From the NCBI RefSeq assembly GCF_000227135.1, contig NC_018261.1, positions 1,066,333 through 1,130,332 on the forward strand: a stretch of DNA of 64,000 nt, written 5' to 3'. This document shows, in pieces, positions 52,001-63,011 of this stretch. Both the position numbers and the translations under genes were made by a program. Every line of letters begins with the position of its first letter. Within the stretch, counting starts at the first letter, position 1. This DNA comes from Leishmania donovani (lineage: Eukaryota > Euglenozoa > Kinetoplastea > Trypanosomatida > Trypanosomatidae). The notes under the pieces are model-generated. The model was not told the DNA's origin. It saw nothing but the letters and a program-made list of their open reading frames with translations, and ran no database searches.

Positions 52001-55000
52001 GGTCCACGTGCAGTGGACGACAATACGAAGATGCACGCACGCACGCACGCGCGCACACATATACAGACACGTGCGTACTGGCAAATTCAACCAGGAGAGA
52101 AGAAAGAGGAGCCAAGTGATAGATTGTACAATGGAAGCTGAGAAAATTAAAGCATGCGCAAAAACACACAAGCACATCAGCGAAGATGCGACGCCACCAT
52201 CACCGTCGACTGTGGTGTCTCCACTGCGACGCACTGTGAGTGATGTGCGCTTTCCTCCTCGTCACGTGTGCGAATGTGCGTGCGCGTGCGTTTTTGTTCT
52301 TTTCTTTGGGTATATCACGAACCCCAAAAAAAAATTGTTTTCCCCACACAGCAATCGACCGAGCGTTCAAAGAAGCAATGGCCGAGGAAGGCGAGGAAAT
52401 CGGCCACATAAAGCGATGAGGCTAGAACGCTCGATAAAACGAAAAGGATTTCTTTTTGCACTTCACTTGGCTTCTCCCCCCCTCCCAGCGTCTTCTCCCT
52501 CTTCCTCTTTCTCCATACCCGCAGAGAGCGATGAAGCTGTGGTGCGTTATGTGTGTGTGTGTCTTTAGCACATACACAAGCGCGTGCACAGGCGGTAGAA
52601 GTGCCCTTCTACGCGAACAACAACAACAAAAAAAAACGTAGAGAGCCTGCGCCGAGCTCCTTCTTGGTGTCATGGCGCGGCGGTGGACAACGGCGTCTTC
52701 ATATGTGTGTGTGTGCGCGTGCGTTTACGCTTTTCTTCGTTTCTTATTTGCTTCTGTGCTTGTGTTTAGTTCTACTCCAAGCGGAACGCAAAGCGAAGAG
52801 GGCGCCCATGCACCTTCTTGCGCTTTTTTATGTGGCGTTTCCTTTTTTTTTGTTTTCTTGCTTGCTTGCTTGATGCTGTCTGCATCCCATCACATGCGCC
52901 GTGTGTGTTTCTTCGTTGTCATCGAAAGTGGTAGCGGATAAACACATGCAAAGGAACGGGGGAAAAACGAGAAATGGAGACACGTGAAAAAAAAAACAAA
53001 AAGGACACACAAACTCGAGAACACGGTCAAGCCACGTCTTGCTGCTTTTTGTTGTACTTCTGTTTTCTTTTTTTCCACCTTTTTTCTTGTGTCTTTTAGC
53101 ACCATTTCTCCGGTCCTCTCGACGTCTCGCTCACCTCCATCGGACCTCTTTCGTCTCTTGACGGTGCTGGATCCGTTTTCCCTTTTGCGCTCCTTTTCTT
53201 TGAAACATTTTCTTGTGTTGGTTTGCTCGGCATCCTCTTTCTGTCTTTTTGTTCCGTTGTTGTGGTTGCGACTTTGGAACTGCCCTTCTGAGTTTATCCC
53301 TTGTACCCCTCGGCCCCTCGCCTCCTGCCCCGCATGAGGTTTCCCTCATCAGCCGTCCTTCCACGAGCAGTGGCCGCTACACGCTATACACAGCACGAGT
53401 TCAGCCATGGCTCTCTCGCCGATATTTGACGCAGGAGGAGAAGAGCGATAATGGAGCGGCTTGGGGGCATGCAATGAAAGCTGAACTCTCCCTCTTCCCT
53501 CCCTCCTCCTCACGCTTACGTGGAATAGAGGTGCTTGTGTGTGTTTTCGTTTTTTTTTTTCGCCTTTTTCGGTGCTTTTCGCTCATTAGCTTTATTCTTT
53601 TTTTTTCCGCTGCTTTCACACTTGCCTCCTATGACGAATGAGTTCGAACGCAGATTTTTCCCCGTTTTGGCAGTTCTTGCTTCTTCGTTTGTTCGACTTT
53701 CTTCAGCGTTTTTTTTTCTTCAAGTTTCCAAAAGGGAGTGCTTCACTTCTACTGGCTCCGCCTGTCGCCTCCCCCTCCCCGCCCAAACACTTCATTTCTC
53801 TGCGGCTAAAGGCAAAAAAAAAAACAGGAACCAAATAGAGGGCTGGAAACTGCCGGGGCTGACGCATGTGTGTCTGTGCGTATGCATGCATGATCGTACG
53901 CTTCTATTTTTTCGGACACCTCTCTCTTTGTTTTTTTTTCCCCGAACCTCCTATCCGGACGCCTCCTCCATGTCCCATTCCACAGTTTTTTCCTTTCCCT
54001 CAGAGAGGAAGATTGGAGGAAAAGGAGGCGCTCCTTTTACAAGATTTGTTTTCACGCTTCTGCCGCCGCCCCCTTTTTTTTTCTAATATGATGTCCCCCC
54101 TTCACAAACAAACAAAAAAGTGCGTTCGCCCTTTTTCCCCTCACAACGAAAAGCGTACTTGAAACGTACAAGAAAAAAACAATTTATGATGTGCTCGGCA
54201 TGCTGAATTCCCCCCTTCCCCCCGAAATGAGCTTTCTTCTGTCGGCGGACAAGCAGTGTCCGAACAAGTCTATCACAGGCACACAAACGAGGGAGTCGGT
54301 GGGCAAAAGCGCTGTGCTGAGGTGAGGCTGCATTTTTTTTTGTTGTTCACTGCTGTGCTGTGACTCATGGTTTGTTTTTGTGTTTTTGCGTTGCGTGTCT
54401 GCTACGATGGGTCATTCATGCTGTCTGACGCGGAGTGATCAGACCACTCGCACGCACTGGAGAGGGATGGTGAGAGGCGAACCAACAACAGAAAGGCAAA
54501 GGTACACGAGATACGCACGTTCGCTCGCGGTTCCTGTTGTAGTCGTGCTCGAAGGCAATCACGACCAGCAAGTCCCCACCACCACCAACTAATACCACCC
54601 CTCGAAAAAGAACAGAACAAGCGCAGTGTCACTGCCGGTAGAGCTGCGGCACTTGAAGTACTTGATGTGGGGCGCATCGGCATACACCGAACGCGCATAA
54701 CCGTCCCCTCTCACACACCAGCGATCTTCCTTTCACTTCTCGTTTTCGAATCTCACCTTCTGTGCTAGCTCGCGCCGTGACAAAGTGGTGTTCGTGGATG
54801 CGTCGCAGAAGTGCGTATATTCGCTTGTGTGCGTGTGTGTGTGTGTGTTGCACGTCCTTGCCGGCTTCATTTTGATGCGCGCGGTCCTTTTCTTGCTCGT
54901 CTCTCCCCCACGTCTCTCTCTATTCACGCTCCCACATTTGAACCGCATTCTGTTGTCTTTTTCTCTTTAGTCGGAGGTCTTCCGTGCGCGCTTTTCCTTG

Positions 55001-57849
55001 TGATTTGCTTTCTGTGCGCTCGTAAGTTGTTGTCGTTCGATGCTAGTCGTTGCCGTTCCTTTCGCGACCCCCCTCCCCCCCCCCGCGCCTTCCCCTCCCC
55101 CCATCCGCCTGCTCTTCCCCTGTTGTCCTCCTCCTCGTTGGTACTCTTTTCATTCCACCTTCTTTGTTTTCTCTCAGTGCGTCTTCTTTTTGAGCTCCAT
55201 GTTTATCCCGTTGACCAGTACACACAACCATGACACTCTCCACGTCGCCCCCATCTTTTTGCTTGTTGTTTTCCCATCTTTCTGTATCTGTCTTCATCTC
55301 TCTCTTTTCTTTCTCTTACTCGCTCAGCCGAAAAACAGAAAAAGTTAGAGCTCACCACAGGAGCGCTGCTCTCTCTCCCCATTCTCTCTTCTTGCTCTCT
55401 TTCTCTCTTTCCGTATTGCCTTCCGTGCACCTTGTGTGGTCTTGGAGGGAGGAGAGAGGGACGGTTAGGAAGAGAGAGCGAAGGAAAAGAAGGGGGCAGG
55501 AGGGGACACTCGCTGGAAAGATATGAAGCAACGAAGAAAAAAGGGCACACATCCGCATACATAGATGTACGCAGACAAGTGCTTTCTTCATATTTCTTTT
55601 GCGCTTGTCTTGCTTCATCTCTTTTTTTTTTGTTTTCGCTCTTTACTTGCAGTGAGCTATTTTTCCCGTTTATAACGTGAAGTATGCTTGCTCTCTTCTC
55701 CTCCGTCCTGTTTTGCGTTACCTCTTCTCTTTCACCTCTTTTCACTTCCCCCACCTCCTCCTTCCTTTCTGAAACAACGTCCGCATATTATGCTTTTCTT
55801 TTTTTTTGTTCTTGTTTGTCGGTACTTCTTCTTTCCGCGTTCTTTCTGCTCTCTGAGTGTGTGTTTTGTGTTGTTTCGTTTTCGCCCATCTTTTTTTTTG
55901 GTTACGTCTATCCTCCTTCTATAACGGACTCTCTTTCTCCCTCTCTTCTCCCTCCCCCTTCCTCCCTCCCCTTTAGCTTCTTCCATTTCCCATGCTTTGC
56001 TTTTTTCTTCTGTTTCACTGGGTCTCCTCGCCCCACATTCCTTCCTTGTCTTGATTATACTCGATCTCTTCTTCCACCCTGTTTCTTCCCGTATAGCTTC
56101 TCTTCCTTTTCTTGTTCAAGCACGCGTTTGCCTCTCGTTTTTTTTTTTTGCACTGCATTACTTTTTTCTTCTCGTGCGTATGCGTGCTTGACTCCTCCAA
56201 CGTTGCACCCTCCACTTCCCTTTCTCACACGGAAACGCAAACGCGGCTGCTGTGCACCGTCACCTCCCTAAGAGAACGAGCACACGCCGACTCCGGCAGT
56301 GAAGTCGTCGCTGCTATCCGTGATTGCACACCCACGCACATGAATACGCAGACACCGAAGGGAAGCGCAAAAAAAAAAATGATGAATACCTCTTCCGCGA
56401 GTAGGTTTTCTCTATAGGACGAAAAATTATGCTCCTTTTTTCCTCTTTCAGGTACCCTGTGAGTCTATGTGGATGTGATGTGTGATGCGTGTAGGTTTTT
56501 CACATCCATATCTCCTACGTTGCTCTTTTACTATCTTGTCGAACTTCTTGCTCCATGCACGTTTATTGAAGAGGATGCGACCGGTGCCACACGTCTCCTT
56601 CTTTATATCTTTCAACTGACGAAGGCGCTGCCTCTTTTTCGTGTTCTCCGTGCTCTCGACGGAGCTTGGTCTTTTCTCCCTTGTTTCACTTCGCCTTTCT
56701 TCTAACTTTTTTTTCTTGTTCTGCCATCTCCAAGTTTCACCACGCCCACGCGTTCGCTTGCAACGGAAAGTCGCTCTCCTACTCTTACGGCCTCCACTGT
56801 TTTTCTCCCCTCTCCTTCTTTCCCTTCTCGGGTCATACGCTCCTCCCTTCGTCACGTGCCCTCCGCCGATAAAAAACGACAGCGATCTCCTCCTCTTCAG
56901 CCCCGTCCTCCCTTCTGTTGCTCCCCCTCAGTGACTTCACTCTGTTCCCTCGATTTTTTTTTGAACGGTGGGATTTCGACGGCAGCGGTGCATATCTTTT
57001 GCTCTATTCGGTGTTTGTCAACTTCGCAGCTGTCACCTACTAGCGTAGAGAGAGAGGAGTGCGGTCTGGCCCGGGTTGGTGGCGGACACGAAGCGTGAAG
57101 CGAGAGGAAGGGTGGCGGGTCTCTTTTTTTGTTTTGTCGTTCTTAGCTGGATACACGTGCCTGCGCTTGCGAGAGACGGCGGCGGTAGGGGACGAAGGCG
57201 GAGCACACACGACGCATGCAGAGTGGCTATGAGAAGGTGATCAAAGGATGGTCGTGAGGGGAACAGAGGCGGTGGCAACCGTGAAAGCAACAGCAGAGGG
57301 AATAAACCGGATACACACGTACGGCGTAGAAGGAAGAGTTCGAATGAGTCCTTGTTTTTCGATCATCAAGACCGTGCGCCTCCTCCGTTTTCTCCCTTCT
57401 GCATCACGTTCCTGCCTCTTTTGCTGTCTGCCTGCTCGCGCGTCTCTCTTGAATCCTTCCCTTCTGCTCCCCCTGAGGCAACGCAGCCTTCACCTTTTTT
57501 TTTTGTCGTCACGTGTATTACACGATCTCTCTCTCTCGTTCTCTCAGAGGCACTGCGGCGCCCGTCAAGCATGAGATCTCCTAGTTTTCGTTTTTCATCG
57601 CTTCTGTTTTTGTGTGGTTGCTTTCCCTCATCTCTCGCACACACACACACACACACACGCACACGTTTGGCTGCTTGTCTTTGACGAGCGCTTTAATTTT
57701 TTTTTTCTTTGCCATTCACTCGTTTTTGCCTTGCCTTCGTTTGGCGATGGCGCCGTCTCCTTTACGCTCCACTCTCCCTCGATAATTTTCTGTTTGTGCT
57801 GTTTTCGCTCCTTTCCGTGCTCCTGTGTGCTCCACGGCGCGAGCCGGCT
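52001..57849. other. Gene-free region, part 2
   Basis: No convincing gene. The plus strand is strongly T/C-rich with dozens of T-tracts of eight or more, (CA)n at 57641-57664, and pyrimidine stretches near 55060-55110 and 55920-55980. The 183-195-codon frames at 53535-54086 and 55684-56271 are low-complexity by-products. No tRNA, 5S or spliced-leader sequence was spotted by eye. Confidence 0.55.
57641..57664. repeat. (AC)n microsatellite
   Basis: Alternating CA/AC run with one GC interruption near the end, inside the gene-free region. Confidence 0.9.
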
Positions 57850-58470
57850 CACTGCCGACCTTGAGCAGAGATGTGGCTCGGTGCCGCCATCGACGACCCA
57901 CGCACCGTTGTAAACCTTCCACACAGCGGACCGGAAAATGTACCGTGCCCTTATGGACAAATCGGCCTGCAAAGGCCGCGCNNNNNNNNNNNNNNNNNNN
58001 NNNNNNNNNNGCGGGCTTCAGAGAACTGTGCTGGCTCCGACATCACAAAAACCCGAAAGCCCACCACGGAGGGAAGGCAGGGACCGCACATGCCGTTTCA
58101 CCCGCAACAAACGCCGCCACGCAGACGCACACCTGCAACGTGCTTATCACGAATGCGGTGAACTTCATGACTAGACTCGCAGCCAAGATTACCAGGAAAG
58201 CCGTCTTATCTGCTGGAGGCCTTTCTAAGACCGTTCTCAACTCTGTAACTGGCACTGTCGAAGGCCGCTCTTGAGAAGGTACTCTGTGGGTTGCGCGAAC
58301 ACCGCCCCCTTGCATCTGTGTTCAAAAAGCTCCAAAATGCGGATCTCGAGGACTGTGCACAGTTCTCGACGCTCTCTCACCCCCTGGGACCCTAGACTTT
58401 CAACACGGATTCCAGGATATCCATGCCCCCCACCCCCTTGCACACTGCGCACACCAGCAATCAGGCGAAG
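57850..58470 (+). pseudogene. GC-richer island, possible fossil coding sequence
   Basis: Base composition shifts from T-rich to balanced/GC-rich here, next to retroposon copy B. Plus-strand frames read like coding sequence in pieces: about 58012-58177 (CRFTRNKRRHADAHLQRAY) and, in another phase after a stop, about 58241-58395 (AALEKVLCGLREHRPLASVF, ending TLSHPLGP and a stop). The switch of frame and the stop suggest a decayed gene. I do not recognise the protein. A degenerate ingi/L1Tc-like retroelement (DIRE) is one candidate because copy B is adjacent. A 29-base gap at 57982-58010 cuts the island. Confidence 0.35.
57982..58010. other. Assembly gap (29 N)
   Basis: Undetermined bases inside the GC-richer island. 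Frames on either side cannot be joined with confidence. Confidence 1.
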
Positions 58471-58529
58471 CAACCGCTAAGGTAATATTTCGAAAAAGAA
58501 AAACAACCATTGGGGGCCGTTTCCACTTT

Positions 58530-59090
58530 CTTTTTTTTTTTTTGCTTTTTGCTCCCGTCGTCCTGATGACGGCGGACACGCCCATGTGCGTGGTATCCCA
58601 GACTGCAGTGCAGCCCCCCCTCCCCNNNNNNNNNNNNNNNNNNNNNNNNNNNNNNNNNNNNNNNNNNNNNNNNNNNNNNNNNNNNNNNNNNNNNNNNNNN
58701 NNNNNNNNNNNNNNNNNNNNNNNNNNNNNNNNNNNNNNNNNNNNNNNNNNNNNNNNNNNNNNNNNNNNNNNNNNNNNNNNNNNNNNNNNNNNNNNNNNNN
58801 NNNNNNNNNNNNNNNNNNNNNNNNNNNNNNNNNNNNNNNNNNNNNNNNNNNNNNNNNNNNNNNNNNNNNNNNNNNNNNNNNNNNNNNNNNNNNNNNNNNN
58901 NNNNNNNNNNNNNNNNNNNNNNNNNNNNNNNNNNNGGCGTTTGAGGGCAGGGGCCGTGCTCTCAGATGGCTGAGTCGGCACCTCGCTGCAAGGTGCGTGT
59001 GCCTAGGGCCGCCATCGCCCCACGCGATGGAGGGCGTGTGACAGGGCCGAGGGTGGAGTGGAGCCCGAAGTCATGTTGTATGGCAGAGAA
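58530..59090 (-). mobile_element. SIDER2-like short degenerate retroposon, copy B (minus orientation)
   Basis: Read on the minus strand from 59090, the first 155 bases are almost identical to the start of copy A (two differences found). A large gap follows, then the shared 3' block (about 58625-58585), about 35 bases of copy-specific sequence and an A-rich tail (T-run on the plus strand, about 58532-58545, with a second shorter run to about 58551). An A-rich 3' end is expected for a non-LTR retroposon. The orientation is opposite to all the genes in the window, unlike copy A, so if the region is transcribed with the array this copy appears antisense in the RNA. Confidence 0.68.
58626..58935. 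other. Assembly gap (310 N)
   Basis: Undetermined bases covering most of the interior of retroposon copy B. The gap length may be only an estimate. Confidence 1.
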
Positions 59091-60800
59091 TAGACGCATT
59101 GAAGCGAAGAAGAATTCCCTCTTTTCGGCTTTGTGCCGTGCTGGGGCTCTCCTTTAGTTCAGCGGATTCATCATTTTTTTTTTCTGTGCTCGTTTTGGTT
59201 TGTGTTTGTGTTTTCTGTAGGGAAATGTGTATTAGTGTAGTAAGGTGTTTTGCATCTCCTTGTCTCTTTTCTCTCTTGGTGCGCTGTCGTCATGGCCGAC
59301 CTGTTCTGTGTTGTATTGTGTCGGCGAAAACCGTTGCTCTCCCTCTTTGGCCCATCGCTCTCCGGTGCTTTTTTTCCTGGGTCCTATTCACATGCGCTTT
59401 TCTTTGTCTGATCCGCGCAACGAACTTCCGACCTTGCTGGATTGAATTTGGGCAGGAGAGGACATGCGCACGTGAGAGAGCCCGTTATCTGTGTATGGTG
59501 AGGCTGTCTGTTTATGCTTTTATCTGCGTCTCATCCTCTTGCACGTATCTTCACGTTGCTCAGAGCTGCGTCTCCTCCGTTTCTTTATGTGCGACGAACG
59601 CGTCTCCACCATTCTCTTACACGACGTCACCACCTCCTTCACTTTTCTCCGTTCCGATGTCACTCTCCCGCTCTTTTTATTCTCTCCTGTAAGTAGTTCT
59701 TTTTTTTCTTATGCTCCGTTTGTGCTTCCCTATCCTTGTCTTCTACCATGCTTTCTTTGAATACACTCATCTCTCGTGTTTGTGTTTCGCTAGGATTTTT
59801 ATCGAGGATAAACCGGTGCCATGCCGTCTGCATGACGCACCACACCGACTACCCCGTAGATCTCTCCCCACCGCCTTCATATCTGCATGGTGGCACCGCA
59901 ACGGGTAGCGAACACGACAAGAGCGTGACAGCGGAAACAGACAGAGATGCACCAAAAACAGCCGTGTCTTTTTTTTTTTCCCGGTATACGATGAGGCTGC
60001 TGTGCTACGCTGTCCACTCGTTCTGTCTGTTGATGTCCGTATATGCATACGGAGGTGCTTTTTTTTTGTTTTTGTGGTTTGTTTTTGTGCTTCTTTGCAG
60101 CTGCTGTTCTGTGTGTGCGGTGCCTCCCAGTCGCTTTACTCTGTTCTCATATTTTCTCCAGCTGTCTCTCTCGCTCTCCATGTTTTCCTTCGAAGCCGGT
60201 TTTGCTTCTCTCTGTCTTGCATGACTGCTCTGCGACCTCCTCGCCCCTCGCTTTCATACTCCTCGTGTAACTTTCTCTCTTTCGCTCGCGGTCTGTATAT
60301 GCCTGTATGTGGGAAGGCTTTTTCTGGAACGGTGCCACAACCGCAGTAACATGCGCACTCGCAGAGCAGGAAAGGAGAGAGGAGGGCAAGACAGGCAAAA
60401 AGGCGGGAGCACTCAACAACAACAAAACAGAAGGTACGAACATGGGACGCGGGAGGAATAGAAGAGAACATGGGCAAACCAGCACACAAAACAGAAAAAA
60501 AGGAAAGCGCCATAATCACTACAACCACACGGAGAGGGATATACATATATGTATGTATAGGAAGCGGGAGACAGACAAGGATAAAAGGACCTCGTGTTTG
60601 TCAACGCCTGTGCCTGAATGCGTATGAGCACGTTTCCGTAAAGTTGCTGGCGGAGTTGCTTTTTTTTTTTTCTTGTTCTTTCTTTTTACTGTTTCGAAAA
60701 TTTTTTATTGTATTTTTGGCTCATACGGGTGACCGTGATAGAGTGCAGAGTAGAGTTGTAGATCTCATCATTGACGACGCCCCTACTCCCACGGCTACCG

Positions 60801-60820
60801 ATATATATATATATATATAT
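60801..60820. repeat. (AT)n microsatellite
   Basis: Ten uninterrupted AT units upstream of BUD23. Confidence 0.95.
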
Positions 60821-61628
60821 GGTTGTGCTACCTTGCTCATGCCGCCTACGGACCTCTCTTTTTTCTTTGCTTTTCCGTGTGCGTGTCGGTGTGTGTGCTG
60901 ATCGCTTTTGCCTCTTTTCTCTCCTTCTCTTTACGGGCAAGAGGTGTGGCAGTAGCCAATGCCAGCTGCATGGCTCTCTCTCTATCCTAAGAGGACATGA
61001 ATAGAAACGGTTATGATATACGCCGAGAAGGAAGGAGGAATGTAACAGCAGCCCTGACGAAAAGTGAGCGAAGGATAGAGCTTGGGTCGCGTCCCTTCTG
61101 AACGGATGGGTAGTGGCAAAGTGGACAGGTGAGGCTCCTCGGGCCTCTTTCGCCTCCTTTTTCCGCTGCTCCTCTCTTCACTACTTCCACTTTTTCATGT
61201 GGTGTGCTGATGGTCTCATGTGGCTTCGTTCGCATGACTCCTCCACGCTCAGCTCGCTTTTTTTTGGAGGGGGTGCGGTGCGTGGGATCCGCGCGGATGA
61301 GGGAAGGACGCCACCGATGCTGTTTGGACAGGACTCTTCCGTCCTTCTTCCCTTCATCGGCTTGTGTCGGGCGTCGATGAGGGCTTTTGAATCCTCCTCT
61401 ACGCCTGCTATCACGTGTGATCGGGATCGATACGTACCATCGCACTTCCTTGTTCTTCACACCTTACTCTTGATTTTGTGGCCTCCCCCGTTCTCAACCC
61501 TTTTTCCTTCCCATCGCCTTGGCGCCCCCCTCGCAGGCGCGACTCTCCCTCTCAGGGGTAGGCCGTACCACCACAGGTCTCGCTTGCGCTTTTTGCGGTT
61601 GTTTCGTGCGGTCCCGTGCACGCGTGGT

Positions 61629-61646
61629 GTTTCCACTGACTCTCAG
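61629..61646 (+). promoter_or_regulatory. Candidate trans-splice acceptor for BUD23
   Basis: TGTTTCCACTGACTCTCAG, with AG at 61645-61646, gives a leader of about 82 nt to the ATG at 61728. Another possible acceptor is CTCTCCCTCTCAG ending near 61555. Confidence 0.4.
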
Positions 61647-61727
61647 CACCCCGCAGCAAGAAAAAGGCAGGTACACCAGGAACAGGTCCATCTGTAAGCC
61701 TTGTACGCAGAAGAAGAGATACCAAGG

Positions 61728-63011
61728 ATGCCGGCCCCACGCCCAGAGCTGGAGAACCCGCCGGAGGTGTTCTACAACGCCTCCGAGGCACGGAGGTACA
61801 CTGTGAGCACACGTGTGCGCAAGATTCAGCGGGACATGACTCTGCGCGCTCTGGAGCTGCTCAACCTGCCAAAAGACGACGCGGCGGCAGCCACTGGCGT
61901 GAATTGCTCGGCCCTGCTGCTCGACATAGGCAGCGGTAGCGGCTTGAGCGGGGACGTCCTCACGGAACAAGGTCACGTGTGGATGGGCGTCGATATCAGT
62001 CGTGACATGCTGCGCATTGCCAAGGAGGATGAGCTGCATTACTACGACGTGGGCGCGGCACAAAAGTCGGCAGAGGCGGAGGAGGCGTACCAGACAAGCA
62101 GTAGCAATGCCCGCTTCGATACCAGCCATGTGAAGTGGGGCCTCATCACTTCTGAGGATGACCAAGAGGAGGTAAGCGAGTCGGAAGGGGGAAAAGGCGT
62201 CGACGGAGATGATGATGACGTCGCGAGCGGTGACTTGGCTAGCAGTGCAGCCGCAGGTAACGGCGCGGGTGGCGCGGCGTCAGGACCGCGCATGGTGGAG
62301 GTGCTTCAGAACGACATTGGCGTCGGGCTGCCGTTTCGTCCTGGTACGTTCGACGGCTGCATCTCTATCTCGGTGCTGCAGTGGCTGTGCCACAGCACCA
62401 AGAAGGGCGAGGTGCCACAACGGAGGCTGATGGCGCTCTTTCAGTCTCTCTACAACGCGCTGCGTCGCGGCGCAAAGGCTATCTTTCAGTTTTACCCGAG
62501 CAACCCCGAGCAGGTGCACATCATTACGCGAGCTGCCATGAAGTGCGGCTTCGACGGCGGCGTCGTCGTCGATTTCCCGCACTCGGCGCGCGCCAAGAAA
62601 TACTACCTGGTGCTGCAGGCGGGCCAGGTGCAGGGCGGATTTGTGCCGCCGGCGGCCCTGACAGGCGAGGTGGAGGGCGACGGCGACGACGACGGCAGCG
62701 ACGGCGACTCCGAATACGATGGCGAGGAGTACTACGGCAGCGGAGAGGACGGCGACGACGACGACGACGACGACGGACTCCACAACCCGAACAGCCGCAA
62801 GCGTGTCCGCGTAGGAGGGCGGGACGCGCATCACGGCAAGCGCGCTCGAGCCTCCTCTGAGCACGGACAGAAGCGCCGTCGCAAGGACAACCGCCCCGTC
62901 ACCGGCACGCGCGAGTGGGTGCTGCTCAAGAAAGAGGAGAGGCGCCGGCGGGGCTATCAGACCACCGCAGACTCCAAGTACACGATGCGACGTCGCAAGC
63001 CGCGGTTTTGA
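61728..63011 (+). CDS. BUD23: 18S rRNA (guanine-N7)-methyltransferase BUD23/WBSCR22
   Basis: A 427-residue class I methyltransferase of the Bud23/WBSCR22 family. It begins MPAPRPELENPPEVFYN, like family members, and has SAM motif I DIGSGSG (66-72) followed by LSGDVL and the DISRDML acidic loop. The later block GLPFRPGTFDGCISISVLQW and the KAIFQFYPSNPEQ, GGVVVDFPHSARAKKYYLVL segments match the family closely, as does the C-terminal RRRGYQTTADSKYTMRRRKPRF. Bud23 with partner Trm112 methylates a guanosine of 18S rRNA and helps small-subunit export; nucleus/nucleolus is inferred. Two things are unusual: about 80-95 extra residues, rich in Asp, Glu, Ser and Gly, sit between motif I/II and the GLPFRPG block, and a long Asp/Gly tract precedes a basic stretch before the C-terminal motif. 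Human and yeast proteins are about 275-280 residues. The ATG at 61728 starts the homology. Confidence 0.94.
   Translation: MPAPRPELENPPEVFYNASEARRYTVSTRVRKIQRDMTLRALELLNLPKDDAAAATGVNCSALLLDIGSGSGLSGDVLTEQGHVWMGVDISRDMLRIAKEDELHYYDVGAAQKSAEAEEAYQTSSSNARFDTSHVKWGLITSEDDQEEVSESEGGKGVDGDDDDVASGDLASSAAAGNGAGGAASGPRMVEVLQNDIGVGLPFRPGTFDGCISISVLQWLCHSTKKGEVPQRRLMALFQSLYNALRRGAKAIFQFYPSNPEQVHIITRAAMKCGFDGGVVVDFPHSARAKKYYLVLQAGQVQGGFVPPAALTGEVEGDGDDDGSDGDSEYDGEEYYGSGEDGDDDDDDDGLHNPNSRKRVRVGGRDAHHGKRARASSEHGQKRRRKDNRPVTGTREWVLLKKEERRRRGYQTTADSKYTMRRRKPRF
62670..62775 (+). repeat. GAC/GGC trinucleotide repeat encoding an acidic tract in BUD23
   Basis: Runs of GAC and GGC codons encode a stretch rich in Asp and Gly, including about nine Asp in a row near 62753-62775. 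Such tracts expand and contract easily and are likely to differ in length between strains. Confidence 0.85.

Larger units (their letters stand above)
59091..61727. other. Spacer between retroposon copy B and BUD23
   Basis: No convincing gene. Contains T-tracts near 59173-59182 and 60660-60671, an AT island at 60538-60560, (AT)n at 60801-60820 and CT-tracts close to BUD23. Frames of 149-223 codons on the minus strand at 61011-61460 and 61494-62165 partly shadow BUD23 or its leader. Confidence 0.55.

Noticed and set aside
52008..52568. 186-codon frame in the gene-free region
   Set aside because: Mixed composition made it worth a look, but it contains repeat-derived His/Ala/Arg/Thr segments, no domain, and no strong start context.
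55684..56271. 195-codon hydrophobic frame in the gene-free region
   Set aside because: Composition follows the T/C-tracts; several such frames overlap in all phases.
57331..57356. GTTCGAAT string resembling a tRNA T-loop
   Set aside because: Flanking bases do not form a T-arm stem and no matching acceptor or D-arm was found upstream.
47857..61727. Possibility of spliced-leader, 5S or U-snRNA genes in the desert
   Set aside because: No SL exon, 5S-like or tRNA box sequence was seen on either strand by eye; a covariance-model search would be needed to rule out small RNAs.
62280..62864. 194-codon minus-strand frame
   Set aside because: Antisense shadow of BUD23, including the Val-rich complement of its poly-Asp tract.
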